Assembly (NCBI GenBank): GCA_963711255.1
Contig: CAVQDO010000032.1
Location: 10,668 to 74,667, forward strand
Direction of reading: 5' to 3'
Source of the DNA: GCA-2746365 sp963711255
GTDB lineage: Bacteria; Pseudomonadota; Gammaproteobacteria; SZUA-229
DNA: 64,000 nt
Notes under the pieces: model-generated
Told to the model about the DNA's origin: nothing
What the model saw: only the letters and a program-made list of their open reading frames with translations
Databases searched by the model: none
Shown: piece by piece, positions 35,090-43,569 of the stretch
Layout of the letters: the number at the start of each line of letters is the position of its first letter
Position numbering within the stretch: the first letter of the stretch is position 1
Made by a program: the position numbers and the translations under genes

Positions 35090-35430
35090 TTTTATGACCT
35101 TTCATTTGAGAATTATTAAGAATTTATTCCAACAACATAGCGCTGTTAACAGAAATAAACTCGGTATCCATCCTAATTTCAAATTGCATAAAAATAGCGT
35201 GGCGCATGCCAACTGAAGAACCTATAACAGAAATCAGGCAGGCACAAAACACGGGGATGAGAATAACCTGCACTACAGGAACGAAGTCCGGTGATGCCTG
35301 ACGCAGCTTGATCAACCCTTTGTGGCAGGACAATATCTTCTCCCCATTATCTGCATAACAAGACAAACAAATTTCTAAGCCATACTAATTGAAAACAGCC
35401 ATGGATTTCCACAAAATTTCTGTGTAAAAA
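35090..35430. other. Intergenic region without supported gene
   Basis: This stretch between the DsrE-like operon and the M16 protease terminator should contain the operon promoter. An 80-codon minus-strand frame (35124-35366) has no family resemblance and no clear ribosome-binding site, so I leave it out. Confidence 0.35.
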
Positions 35431-35460
35431 AATGCCAGTCACTTAGGACTGGCATTTTTA
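35431..35460 (-). terminator. Rho-independent terminator, probably bidirectional
   Basis: The 9-bp stem ATGCCAGTC/GACTGGCAT (35432-35440 with 35447-35455) has a 6-base loop. It is flanked by A-rich sequence on one side and T-rich on the other, so it can serve the minus-strand M16 gene ending at 35487. Confidence 0.85.
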
Positions 35461-35486
35461 ATGACAAATCAATTCAATTATCGGTA

Positions 35487-38460
35487 TTACAGCTCGACAA
35501 CCTCAAGACCTAAATCGCCTACTTTTTCCAGTGTGGCAGCGCTGGTAATAACAGCAGTACTGGCTTCACCATTTTTAAGATAGGTTGTTGTTACCCGTTT
35601 CAGGTCATCCATGCTGACTGCCAGTACCTGCTGACGAAACGCCTGTAATTTATCCCGAGTTCTGCCATGCATTGCATTATGAAAAGCAGATCTCGCTTCA
35701 CCGGCCGGTGAGCCCGGTTTATCAATGCTGCCTATAACACCCAGTATGGCTTCTTCCAACTGGCGTGGCTCATGCTCATATTCCAGCATCCAGTTAATGG
35801 CTTTTTCAAAGTCGGCCAGGGTTTCTGCCAGGCGCGGGTCACGGTATGAATAAAATTTGAAAGCGGCAATATTGGCATCATGGGATGCGCCGCCACCATA
35901 GGCACCACCCTGCTCGCGTATAGCCGTATGTAAATAACCATTTCGCATAAAGCCACCCAATACGGAAAGTGCTGCGGCATCAGGGTGTTCCATGGTTACA
36001 GTGGCGTACGCTTTGGCACAGAAGTTTACCTGGGTATTAGCGATCCACATCTGTGAGGTTTTCTGTTTCTGTTCTGGCAGGCTAAAGGTTTCGATTGCAC
36101 TGGCTGCACTTTTTTTCCAGACCGATTCGAACTCTGCTGCGGACTGCTCCACTTTATCTGCTTCAAGTGTCAGCATATAGGATTTAGCCGAAGCCCTGAT
36201 CTTTTCATGTATCGATTTGAATAAGGCCGCCGTCTGCTTTAATGATGACTCATCAGCATGCGAATCATCCAGTGCTTTTAATATTTTAATACCGGCAAGA
36301 CCACTGAATTTATGATTGAGCACGGCAACAGGACTCAGGCCACTCGCTGCGGCGGTCATTGCAAGAGTATGGCCGCTGCCGGTAACACTGCGCTCACGGC
36401 GTGAACGCATTTGCGTTACCAGTTCAGCGAGCCGCGCCATTTCATCAAATCGCGCATCATTAAGTGTCTCGTACATTAACTCTGCCAGTGCCTTGTTGTT
36501 TCTGTTTAACGCCTTGCCGGATATCACATAGTAGGCACGGACTTTCTGCACATCATCGGTAAATGCACGAATACTTTGATGTGCGTGTATGCCGCCACTG
36601 ACACTTGACTGTATTTCCTGCATTTGCAGGTAATCTTTATCGCCACAGCCAATTTCAGTCAGGCAGGAAGAGTAATAAGGCAATAGCGCCAGCTCTTCAT
36701 CACTTAATGCTGGCAGTTCGCAAACAACCTCGTGATAAACAAGCCCGTTTGTACCCTGTTTATAAATACTGGCATCGGTTCCCGCAATGACTCGTTGCTC
36801 CGCTTCCGGTATTTTAATTTCATCGGGCACATCTTCCAGGCCGACTTTAGGCAGCATCTCTGGATCATCTACCTGTAACTGGCGCTCTTCAAGGGCCTGT
36901 GTGCGCGCAATGATCTGTTGCTTTTCTTCGTCGCTTAATGCTGACTTGATGGCGGCAAGATGATCTTTTTCAGCCTGCTCTTTACGCTGACTTATTTTCT
37001 CATCCGGACGCAGGGTCAATCGCACACGATGCTGGTTATCTAGCAGAAGCTGACGAACCAGGCCTTTAATAAATTCTGGATCTTTTATATCCTGGCGCAA
37101 TGATTCAATGACAGGGTCCAGGTTAAGCAAGGAAGCTGGTTCACTACGGTGTATTGCTGCAGTCAAACCATTGAGGATCAGTTGCAGACCAAACGGGTAA
37201 CTGTCGCCACCTACTTCACGCTGGCTTAATTCCAGCTGGTGCAGTACGGCTTCAAGTTTTTCATGTGGCACACCGTTTTCAGCAACATCATTGAGTACGC
37301 CCAGTACCAGGGCTTCAAACGCCTGCGCATTTTCGACCTTACTGCCTTCCAGGCCGGCAAGAAAACACATTTCGTAATTAGAGTCTTCAAGCCCGCACAA
37401 TGGCGATGGCGCTGCACCAAGATCTGTTTTTTCAAGCGCCTGTCGCAAAGGTGAAGAACTATTATCAAACAGAACCTGCGATAACAGGTTTGCTTTCATC
37501 ATATCGTCCAGCGAAGTACACGGTCCCAGCAGCCAGCTCATCACATGATGTGTTTTATCGTCGCTGCTTTCATCGCCGACCGCATCATAGGCATAGGCCT
37601 CTTCGACCGATATCGGTGCCAAATATCTTTTTTCAGGTTTAACAGAAATCTTTACATCCAGCCGATCAAAATGCTGCAACGCCTGGTCTTCAAATTTCTG
37701 TTGATGCTCAATGGCAGGAATATCGCCAAATGTCATAAACACCGCATTGCTGGGATGGTAATGTGTTTTATGAAAATCCTTTAATTGCTGATAAGCTTAA
37801 ATCGGGAATATCCTGCGGCTCACCACCACTGTTGTAATGGTAGGTAGACGTAGGATAGAGATACTTGCTAACTTCCTGCCACAGCACGCTGACCGGCGAA
37901 CTCATGGCACCTTTCATTTCGTTAAACACAACGCCTTTATACTCAAGCTCACTGCTGGCATCACTGGCATCTTTAAATTCTATGCGATGGCCTTCCTGCA
38001 AAAAGTCCAGCTCATCAAGACGGGTAAAAAATACCGCATCAAGATAGACATCAAGCAGGTTATTAAAATCTTTTTTATTCTGACTGGCAAACGGGTAAGC
38101 AGTCCAGTCACTACTGGTGAAAGCATTCATAAAGGTGTTTAATGAACGGCGAATCATCATGAAGAAAGGATCGCGTACCGGGTATTTTTTACTGCCGCAT
38201 AACGCAGTATGTTCCAGGATGTGGGCAACACCCGTTGAGTCCATTGGTACCGTACGGAAACCGACAAGGAATACGTTCTCAGCATTATCAGCCTGCATAT
38301 GATAATGCAAAGCACCGGTTTTGATATGACGAAATTCCTGCAGGGTTAAATTTAATGAATCGATGCGTTCACTTCGCTGCCAGCTAAATGCGGGATGATG
38401 GCTGGTTTCATTTGCTTCAATCGCTGAAGGTTTTTCTGTCGAAGACATAACTGATGACAT
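35487..38460 (-). pseudogene. PreP-type M16C metalloprotease, interrupted by one frameshift
   Basis: This is a presequence-protease-like M16C peptidase. The N-terminal frame (37768-38460) has the inverted zinc motif HILEH and the later Glu in VFNEMKG. It stops soon after DIPDLSLSAIKGF. The next frame continues as YQQLKDFHKTHYHPSNAVF and MTFGDIPA to the end at 35487. Removing one base at 37793-37794 (one T too many in TTAAGCTTAT on the minus strand) restores a single frame of 990 residues, the normal length for this family. The rest of the frame is intact. It is either a recent mutation or a sequencing error. Confidence 0.9.
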
Positions 38461-38516
38461 AAACTGGCTAGCTCTCTAGGTTGTACTGCTTGTGAATACC
38501 GATAAACAGTAATATT

Positions 38517-39197
38517 TTATTTTTTAACTAATTTAAAAACAGTTTCAATCAGGCTACTTAGCCCGCGATTCTTTAAGCCCGTTTCTTCATTAATAACGTT
38601 TTTAAAACATAACTTTTCAATGCTGAAGTCCTTTGAATACAAGGCTTGAACTTCTTCATCTGTGACTGAAAACGGCGGCCCATTCATTTCCGAAGTATCA
38701 TAAGTCAATGTGACCAGCAAAGTCCGCTGCCCGGGTTGTTGAATCTCGGCCATTTTATTGACATAGGCTGTTCGCATTTCTTCTGGCAGCGCAACCAGTG
38801 AAGCGCGATCAAAAATATCAGTCACATCCTTCAGGTCGTCTTGCTGCAGGCCGAAAAAGTCACCCTGGAGAATTTCTATCATCGCAGGCTGGTCGCTGCT
38901 TTGATACAGGCCGTACTCGCCTTTAACAGCGTGCTTGTAACTTAAATTATTTTCAACAAAGAAATCATTTACCGCCCTGTCACTGCACTCAACGCCAAAT
39001 ACTTTGAAGCCATTTTGTGACAGCCACAGCAAATCTTTGCTTTTACCGCATAAAGGGACAAACACTTTTAGTTTTTCACGCTGCTCAGGGGAAGGCCCCT
39101 TGTCACCATAAAAATAAACCAGGTAAGGGTTTACTGTATCCTGATGAAAGCCTGTTTGATTATTGTCCCAGCGCTGTTGCCAGAAATCTATTTCCAT
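38517..39197 (-). CDS. tpm: Thiopurine S-methyltransferase family protein
   Basis: The 226-residue protein matches the bacterial TPMT family: the opening FWQQRWDNNQTGFHQD, the SAM-binding VFVPLCGKSKDLLWL with GFKVFGVECS, and DIFDRASLVALP. Bacterial members methylate thiopurines and also selenium or tellurium compounds. The natural substrate is uncertain. It lies upstream of the protease in the same direction and downstream of the 91-residue unknown gene by 18 bases. Confidence 0.93.
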   Translation of the reverse strand: MEIDFWQQRWDNNQTGFHQDTVNPYLVYFYGDKGPSPEQREKLKVFVPLCGKSKDLLWLSQNGFKVFGVECSDRAVNDFFVENNLSYKHAVKGEYGLYQSSDQPAMIEILQGDFFGLQQDDLKDVTDIFDRASLVALPEEMRTAYVNKMAEIQQPGQRTLLVTLTYDTSEMNGPPFSVTDEEVQALYSKDFSIEKLCFKNVINEETGLKNRGLSSLIETVFKLVKK

Positions 39198-39215
39198 AAT
39201 CCAGGAACGGTACGC

Positions 39216-39491
39216 TTAGCCTTCACCCGGCTTCCAGATACCGAAAGCATCTTCAGGCGGTTTCATATCCTGCTCAACCTGGTCAAGTACCTGACCCATA
39301 AAGTGAGACAGATCACCCAGAAGTGCCTTCTTGTCCATTCCTGGCTGGTCCTGGTTTGCCAGAACATACCCGGTAACGGCGGACAGATACTGCATAAAAT
39401 ATAAATCATTATCCGCAGCCGGATCATGTTTTGAAATAACGGTTTTGATGTCAGCGATCATTTCTGACGAAAGTTGAATACCACCACTCAT
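39216..39491 (-). CDS. Small protein of unknown function
   Basis: The 91-residue acidic soluble protein is not one I recognise. It is predominantly helical in appearance and ends in PPEDAFGIWKPGEG. It is 18 bases upstream of tpm in the same orientation and probably in the same transcript. A purine-rich AAGTAAAAA lies just before the ATG, a weak ribosome-binding site. Confidence 0.7.
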   Translation of the reverse strand: MSGGIQLSSEMIADIKTVISKHDPAADNDLYFMQYLSAVTGYVLANQDQPGMDKKALLGDLSHFMGQVLDQVEQDMKPPEDAFGIWKPGEG

Positions 39492-39571
39492 AGTTTTTAC
39501 TTTCCAAGTTAATACACAAATTATAATGGTGGTAGTCTAAGCTATTTCAAGCTTATCGAACAGGAAACATC

Positions 39572-39883
39572 ATGTATAAAATCTGTGTTTATGTCCCTGA
39601 AAATACTGTGGAAACCGTCAAAACCGCCCTCTTCGAAGCTGGTGCCGGCAGAATTGGAAACTATGACAGCTGTTGCTGGCAAAGCCTGGGAACGGGGCAG
39701 TTCCGGCCGCTGGAAAACAGTAAACCGGCAATAGGAACATTAAATAGAGTTGAACAGGTGGCTGAGATTAAAATTGAGCTGGTATGTGAGGCTGACAAGG
39801 TTAAGGGGGCGATTGAGGCGATGAAGTTGAGTCATCCTTATGAGCAGCCGGCTTATGATGTATGGGAGTTAGCGGATTTCTGA
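39572..39883 (+). CDS. YqfO/NIF3-insert-like protein
   Basis: The 103-residue protein corresponds to the YqfO-like domain found alone or inserted in NIF3 proteins, with a PII/CutA-like fold. Family marks are MYKICVYVPE at the start, GAGRIGNYDSCCW, GQFRPLENSKPAIG and the end HPYEQPAYDVWEL. Its function is not established. It ends just before the inverted-repeat element. Confidence 0.9.
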   Translation: MYKICVYVPENTVETVKTALFEAGAGRIGNYDSCCWQSLGTGQFRPLENSKPAIGTLNRVEQVAEIKIELVCEADKVKGAIEAMKLSHPYEQPAYDVWELADF

Positions 39884-39891
39884 TTTGTTCT

Positions 39892-40648
39892 TTGGGGTTT
39901 GCGTTTTCTATTTATTATTGGCGTTAATATTTACTGTTTTTTTCTTACTTTGGCATTGCGGTTCTCGCACCGCGGGCGAGTTACTCTTTTGCTACAGCCC
40001 AAAAGAGTAACCAGAAAAGGCCGCCGCTGACTCGATAGCCCCGGGAGAAGCGTCCGGGGAACCTGAATTTGAGGGTATCTGTTCTTTTGGCGTTAGTGTT
40101 TGCTTAAAGTGTTATTGCTTACTTTGGCCCGAGCCGCCCCGATGCGCCGTCCGGGCGCAGCGTGGCTAAATTCGCCGTCCATGGCGAATTTGCTCTATGT
40201 GTTGGCAAATTCAGCTATCGAAGGCGGAAGAGTCAAAGTCAAAAACAGAGTCAAAAACACCAGCAGGAACACAGCAAAAAACATGGCGCGCTGCGCCATA
40301 GCTGGAGAAGCGGTTGTTTCGTTTCTTGTTTTTCTTTGTTTTTCTCCCCTTTTGTTTGCTGACTTTGGGGGCATTGGTAGAGCAAATCCGCCATGGACGG
40401 CGGATTTAGTGATGCTGCGCCTGGACGGCGCATCAGCACGGGCTCGTAGGCAATGCGCCCAAAGTCAGGAACCCCGGACGCTTCTCCCGGGGCAAACAAG
40501 TCGGGGCGGCACTTTTCTGGTTACTCTTTTGTTGCTGCTGACAAAAGAGTAACTCGCCCGCGGTGCGAGAACCGCAAGGCCAAAGTAAGAAAACAACAAG
40601 AAAATATTAACGCCACAAACATATCTAAAAGAGGTGAAACCACGAAAC
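39892..40648. repeat. Compound inverted-repeat element, about 750 bp, no transposase
   Basis: The left arm (about 39892-40075) is repeated in reverse complement at about 40470-40648, with matches such as GGCGTTAATATTT, GCGGTTCTCGCACCGCGGGC, GAGTTACTCTTTTG and GCCCCGGGAGAAGCGTCCGG. A second pair of inner arms (about 40130-40200 and 40370-40445) contains TTCGCCGTCCATGGCGAATTTG against AAATCCGCCATGGACGGCGGA-type sequence, itself locally palindromic. The centre is simple, with AGTCAAAGTCAAAAACAGAG-like repeats and a GGCGCGCTGCGCC palindrome. Open frames through it look like by-products of the palindromes. It resembles a non-autonomous interspersed element. Confidence 0.8.
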
Positions 40649-40699
40649 AATCTAACAACAACTAAAAAGTGCGCTAACGTAACACCTACAAAAAGAAAG

Positions 40700-41470
40700 C
40701 TACCGTATCCACCCACGTTCACTAGAATCAAGAAAATCCAGCATTCGACGAACATTCTCATCACGCTGCGCGATCTCTTCAACTTTTTCCAGTGCCAGTT
40801 TATGCGAACAGCTGGACTTAATCAGCAGCTTGAATGCATCCTGCAGGGCACGAATACTTTCTGCGGAAAAACCCCGACGTTTCAGGCCTTCTTTATTGAT
40901 GCCAATAGCACGCGCCCTGTTCCCGGCCACGGTAAAAAATGGCAGAACATCACGGTCTATTGCTGTTGAAAAGCCGGTGAAAGCATGTGCACCAATACGG
41001 GTAAATTGATGTACCGTGGTATAACCGCCGAGTATCACATGGTCTTCGACAATAACATGGCCGGCGATTGCGGTTGCATTAGCAAGGATTACGTTATCAC
41101 CAACGACACAGTCGTGAGCAACATGGCTGCTTGCCATGAACAGGTTGTCGTTACCGATACGCGTTACATTACCGCCACCCGGCGTGCCGCGATGCAGTGT
41201 GACGTATTCACGTATGGTATTTCTGTCACCAACGATCAGTTCTGTTTGTTCATCATTAAATTTAAGGTCCTGGGGCTTCTCGCCAACTGAAGCAAACTGA
41301 AATATGCGGTTATCCCTGCCTATTTTAGTCGGGCCGTTAATGACGACATGAGGCGCTACCGTGGTGCCTGATCCGATCTCGACATTTGCACCAATAATAC
41401 TAAAGGGACCAATACTGACATCGTCAGCAATCTTTGCAGACGGATCGACAATTGCCTGTGGATGTATCAT
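40700..41470 (-). CDS. lpxA: UDP-N-acetylglucosamine acyltransferase
   Basis: LpxA adds the first 3-hydroxyacyl chain to UDP-GlcNAc in lipid A synthesis. The 256-residue protein is a left-handed beta-helix with many hexapeptide repeats. It opens with IHPQAIVDPSAKIADDVSIGPFSIIG and has the catalytic His in MASSHVAHDC (about 122-125) and NILHINRR-type C-terminal region replaced by GINKEGLKRRGFS. It follows fabZ after 5 bases. In most relatives lpxB comes next, but here the inverted-repeat element follows. Confidence 0.97.
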   Translation of the reverse strand: MIHPQAIVDPSAKIADDVSIGPFSIIGANVEIGSGTTVAPHVVINGPTKIGRDNRIFQFASVGEKPQDLKFNDEQTELIVGDRNTIREYVTLHRGTPGGGNVTRIGNDNLFMASSHVAHDCVVGDNVILANATAIAGHVIVEDHVILGGYTTVHQFTRIGAHAFTGFSTAIDRDVLPFFTVAGNRARAIGINKEGLKRRGFSAESIRALQDAFKLLIKSSCSHKLALEKVEEIAQRDENVRRMLDFLDSSERGWIR

Positions 41471-41475
41471 AAGGA

Positions 41476-41928
41476 TTAATCTTCAACTTTGGGTGATGCC
41501 GCACAGAGTAAGTTAGCGGCTGTACATAACTCGCCATCTACTGTTGCTTCACAGGAGAATTTCCAGATTACTTTTGAACGACGCTCTACTTTTGCCTTTA
41601 ACACCAGCTGATCACCCGGAATAACCTGTCGTTTAAATCGAACACCATCGACACCAACCAGCATGTAAAGAATGTCATCTTTAGGTTCTTCACTCATGGT
41701 GCGAAAGCCTAGCAGGCCGGTCGCCTGTGCCAGTGCCTCAATGATTAATACTCCAGGCATAATAGCCTGCTCCGGAAAATGGCCGGTAAAATGCGGCTCG
41801 TTAACAGACACATTTTTTATTGCAACTATGGATTCACCCGGGGTACATTCAAGCACTCGGTCAACCAGTAGAAAAGGGTATCGATGTGGAAGAAACCTTC
41901 TGATTTCTTCAATATACATTTCGCTCAA
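41476..41928 (-). CDS. fabZ: 3-hydroxyacyl-ACP dehydratase FabZ
   Basis: FabZ dehydrates 3-hydroxyacyl-ACP in fatty acid synthesis, competing with LpxA and LpxD for substrate. The 150-residue hot-dog-fold protein has the catalytic His in HFPEQAIMPGVL (about 50) and the Glu in IEALAQATG (about 64), after the opening LPHRYPFLLVDRV. It is clustered as lpxD-fabZ-lpxA, the conserved order. Confidence 0.97.
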   Translation of the reverse strand: MSEMYIEEIRRFLPHRYPFLLVDRVLECTPGESIVAIKNVSVNEPHFTGHFPEQAIMPGVLIIEALAQATGLLGFRTMSEEPKDDILYMLVGVDGVRFKRQVIPGDQLVLKAKVERRSKVIWKFSCEATVDGELCTAANLLCAASPKVED

Positions 41929-42005
41929 AATGAACTCCGGTATCAGGTATTAAGTTGTAGGTTACAAATTACAGTAAACAAAGAACAGGTGCATCCCTGA
42001 ACAAA

Positions 42006-43019
42006 CTACTCTTCTTGTAACTGTTCAAGTTTTTTGATGCGTTTCGCCATTTCATCCAGACGTTTAAAACGCATAACATTCTTTTTCCAGTTGCTGGTGG
42101 TATCAACCAGAACACTCGATGAGTATGAACCCGACTCTTTTATAGAAGACGAGACAAATGTTCTACCAGTTATAACAACATTATCAGCAATTTCAATATT
42201 ATCCCGTATCCCTACTCCACCGCCAATTAAGCAGTACTCGCCTATTTTAGTCGAACCGGCTATTCCTGTGTAAGCCGATATAACAGTGTGTTTACCAATA
42301 ACCACATTATGAGCCACCTGGATCTGATTATCGAGTTTAACGCCGTCATGAATAACGGTGTTTAACAGGGCGCCGCGATCAATAGTCGAGTTAGCACCAA
42401 TATCGACATTGTTGCCAATTATAACACCGCCAATTTGCGGTACTTTCACATAATGGTCGCCATCTCTGACGTAGCCGAAACCATCACTGCCTATGACAAC
42501 ACCGGGAAATATCGTGCAGTTATCGCCGATTATCGTTTTATTGGCAATAGTGACATTGGCATGAATAATAGTACCCTCGCCAATCTGCACATCATGAGAA
42601 ATGATGCTGCCAGCACCTATTTGCACATTCTCCGCCAGCTTAACGTCCGATTCAATAACGACATGGTGGCCGATAGATGCGGATTCAGGTATTTCAACAT
42701 CTGCAGCGATCACTGCAGTCTCTGCAATGCCTGATGCGACGACTTTTTCAGGGTTTAATAATGCTGCTGCCCTGGCAAATGCCAGCCGCGGATTATCTGA
42801 AATAAGCGCCGGTTTATCGCAGGCTTGCAGCCACTCTTCTTTAAGAATAATGGCAGAGGCACCGGATGTCTTTATGCCATCTAAATATTTCGGGTTGTAG
42901 ACAAAGGCCAGATGACCGCTTTCAGCGTGATTTATATCTGCGACATTATCAATCAGGCAGTCTTCGCCCTGCAGGCGGCAGCCAATGCTTTTTGCTAACG
43001 CTGAAAGTAGGATAGCCAT
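42006..43019 (-). CDS. lpxD: UDP-3-O-(3-hydroxyacyl)glucosamine N-acyltransferase
   Basis: LpxD adds the second 3-hydroxyacyl chain, to the 2-amino group, in lipid A synthesis. The 337-residue protein has an N-terminal uridine-binding domain (about 1-100, with HLAFVYNPKYL), a hexapeptide-repeat beta-helix (about 100-290) containing the catalytic His in QVAHNVVIG (about 236), and a C-terminal helix. It is 24 bases downstream of skp and 77 upstream of fabZ. Confidence 0.97.
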   Translation of the reverse strand: MAILLSALAKSIGCRLQGEDCLIDNVADINHAESGHLAFVYNPKYLDGIKTSGASAIILKEEWLQACDKPALISDNPRLAFARAAALLNPEKVVASGIAETAVIAADVEIPESASIGHHVVIESDVKLAENVQIGAGSIISHDVQIGEGTIIHANVTIANKTIIGDNCTIFPGVVIGSDGFGYVRDGDHYVKVPQIGGVIIGNNVDIGANSTIDRGALLNTVIHDGVKLDNQIQVAHNVVIGKHTVISAYTGIAGSTKIGEYCLIGGGVGIRDNIEIADNVVITGRTFVSSSIKESGSYSSSVLVDTTSNWKKNVMRFKRLDEMAKRIKKLEQLQEE

Positions 43020-43043
43020 TTCTTTTCCGTAAATACTACAAAC

Positions 43044-43556
43044 TTATTTCTTTTTAAACGCCGATTTCATCTGATCCAGTACTTTATCTGTGATATCCAG
43101 GCTTTCATCGGTATAGGCAACACCTTCACTTAACACCAGGCTGTATTTACCCTTTTTAGCGATATCGTCAATAATACTTCTTACCTGCTGCTGCAATACG
43201 GCAAGCTCCTGGTTTCTGACAGTGCCAACTTCCTGTGTCAACAATGCTTCTTTCTGCTTGAGTGCCTGTATTTTTGTAATAATTTCTTTTTTCAGGTCAT
43301 TCAATTTATCTTCCGTCATCACCAGTTCATTGCGTTTGTAATTTTCCTGCAACTTGGTGATATCTTTTTCCATTTTCTGCAATTCATCTCGCTGTGGACC
43401 AAAACGCTCGAGCATTGAGGTATTAACTGCATCAACCTGGGGGGCTTCTGTCAATATCCTTTCAACACTTACAACGCCGATTTTCAGGCCGGCTGAAAAA
43501 GCATTAGCTGAAATAAGACCTGATAATAAAATTAAACCTACTACTAATTTTTTCAC
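43044..43556 (-). CDS. skp: Periplasmic chaperone Skp/OmpH
   Basis: Skp holds unfolded outer-membrane proteins in the periplasm before delivery to BamA. I choose the GTG at 43556 as start because AGGAG lies 9 bases before it and the product (170 residues) then opens with a signal peptide (KKLVVGLILLSGLISANAFS). The frame is open further upstream to an ATG at 43643, but that would overlap bamA. The mature protein has a long coiled-coil (about 45-125), typical of the tentacles, and ends in a Lys-rich tail. It lies between bamA (13 bases) and lpxD. Confidence 0.93.
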   Translation of the reverse strand: MKKLVVGLILLSGLISANAFSAGLKIGVVSVERILTEAPQVDAVNTSMLERFGPQRDELQKMEKDITKLQENYKRNELVMTEDKLNDLKKEIITKIQALKQKEALLTQEVGTVRNQELAVLQQQVRSIIDDIAKKGKYSLVLSEGVAYTDESLDITDKVLDQMKSAFKKK

Positions 43557-43569
43557 TTTTATTTTCTCC

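Noticed and set aside
35124..35366. 80-codon frame on the minus strand
   Set aside because: No recognisable family, no clear ribosome-binding site and mixed composition; more likely noncoding upstream sequence of the DsrE-like operon.
40100..40552. Open frames of up to 150 codons within the inverted-repeat element
   Set aside because: They run through palindromic repeat sequence, are present on both strands and show no domain, ribosome-binding site or normal amino acid composition.
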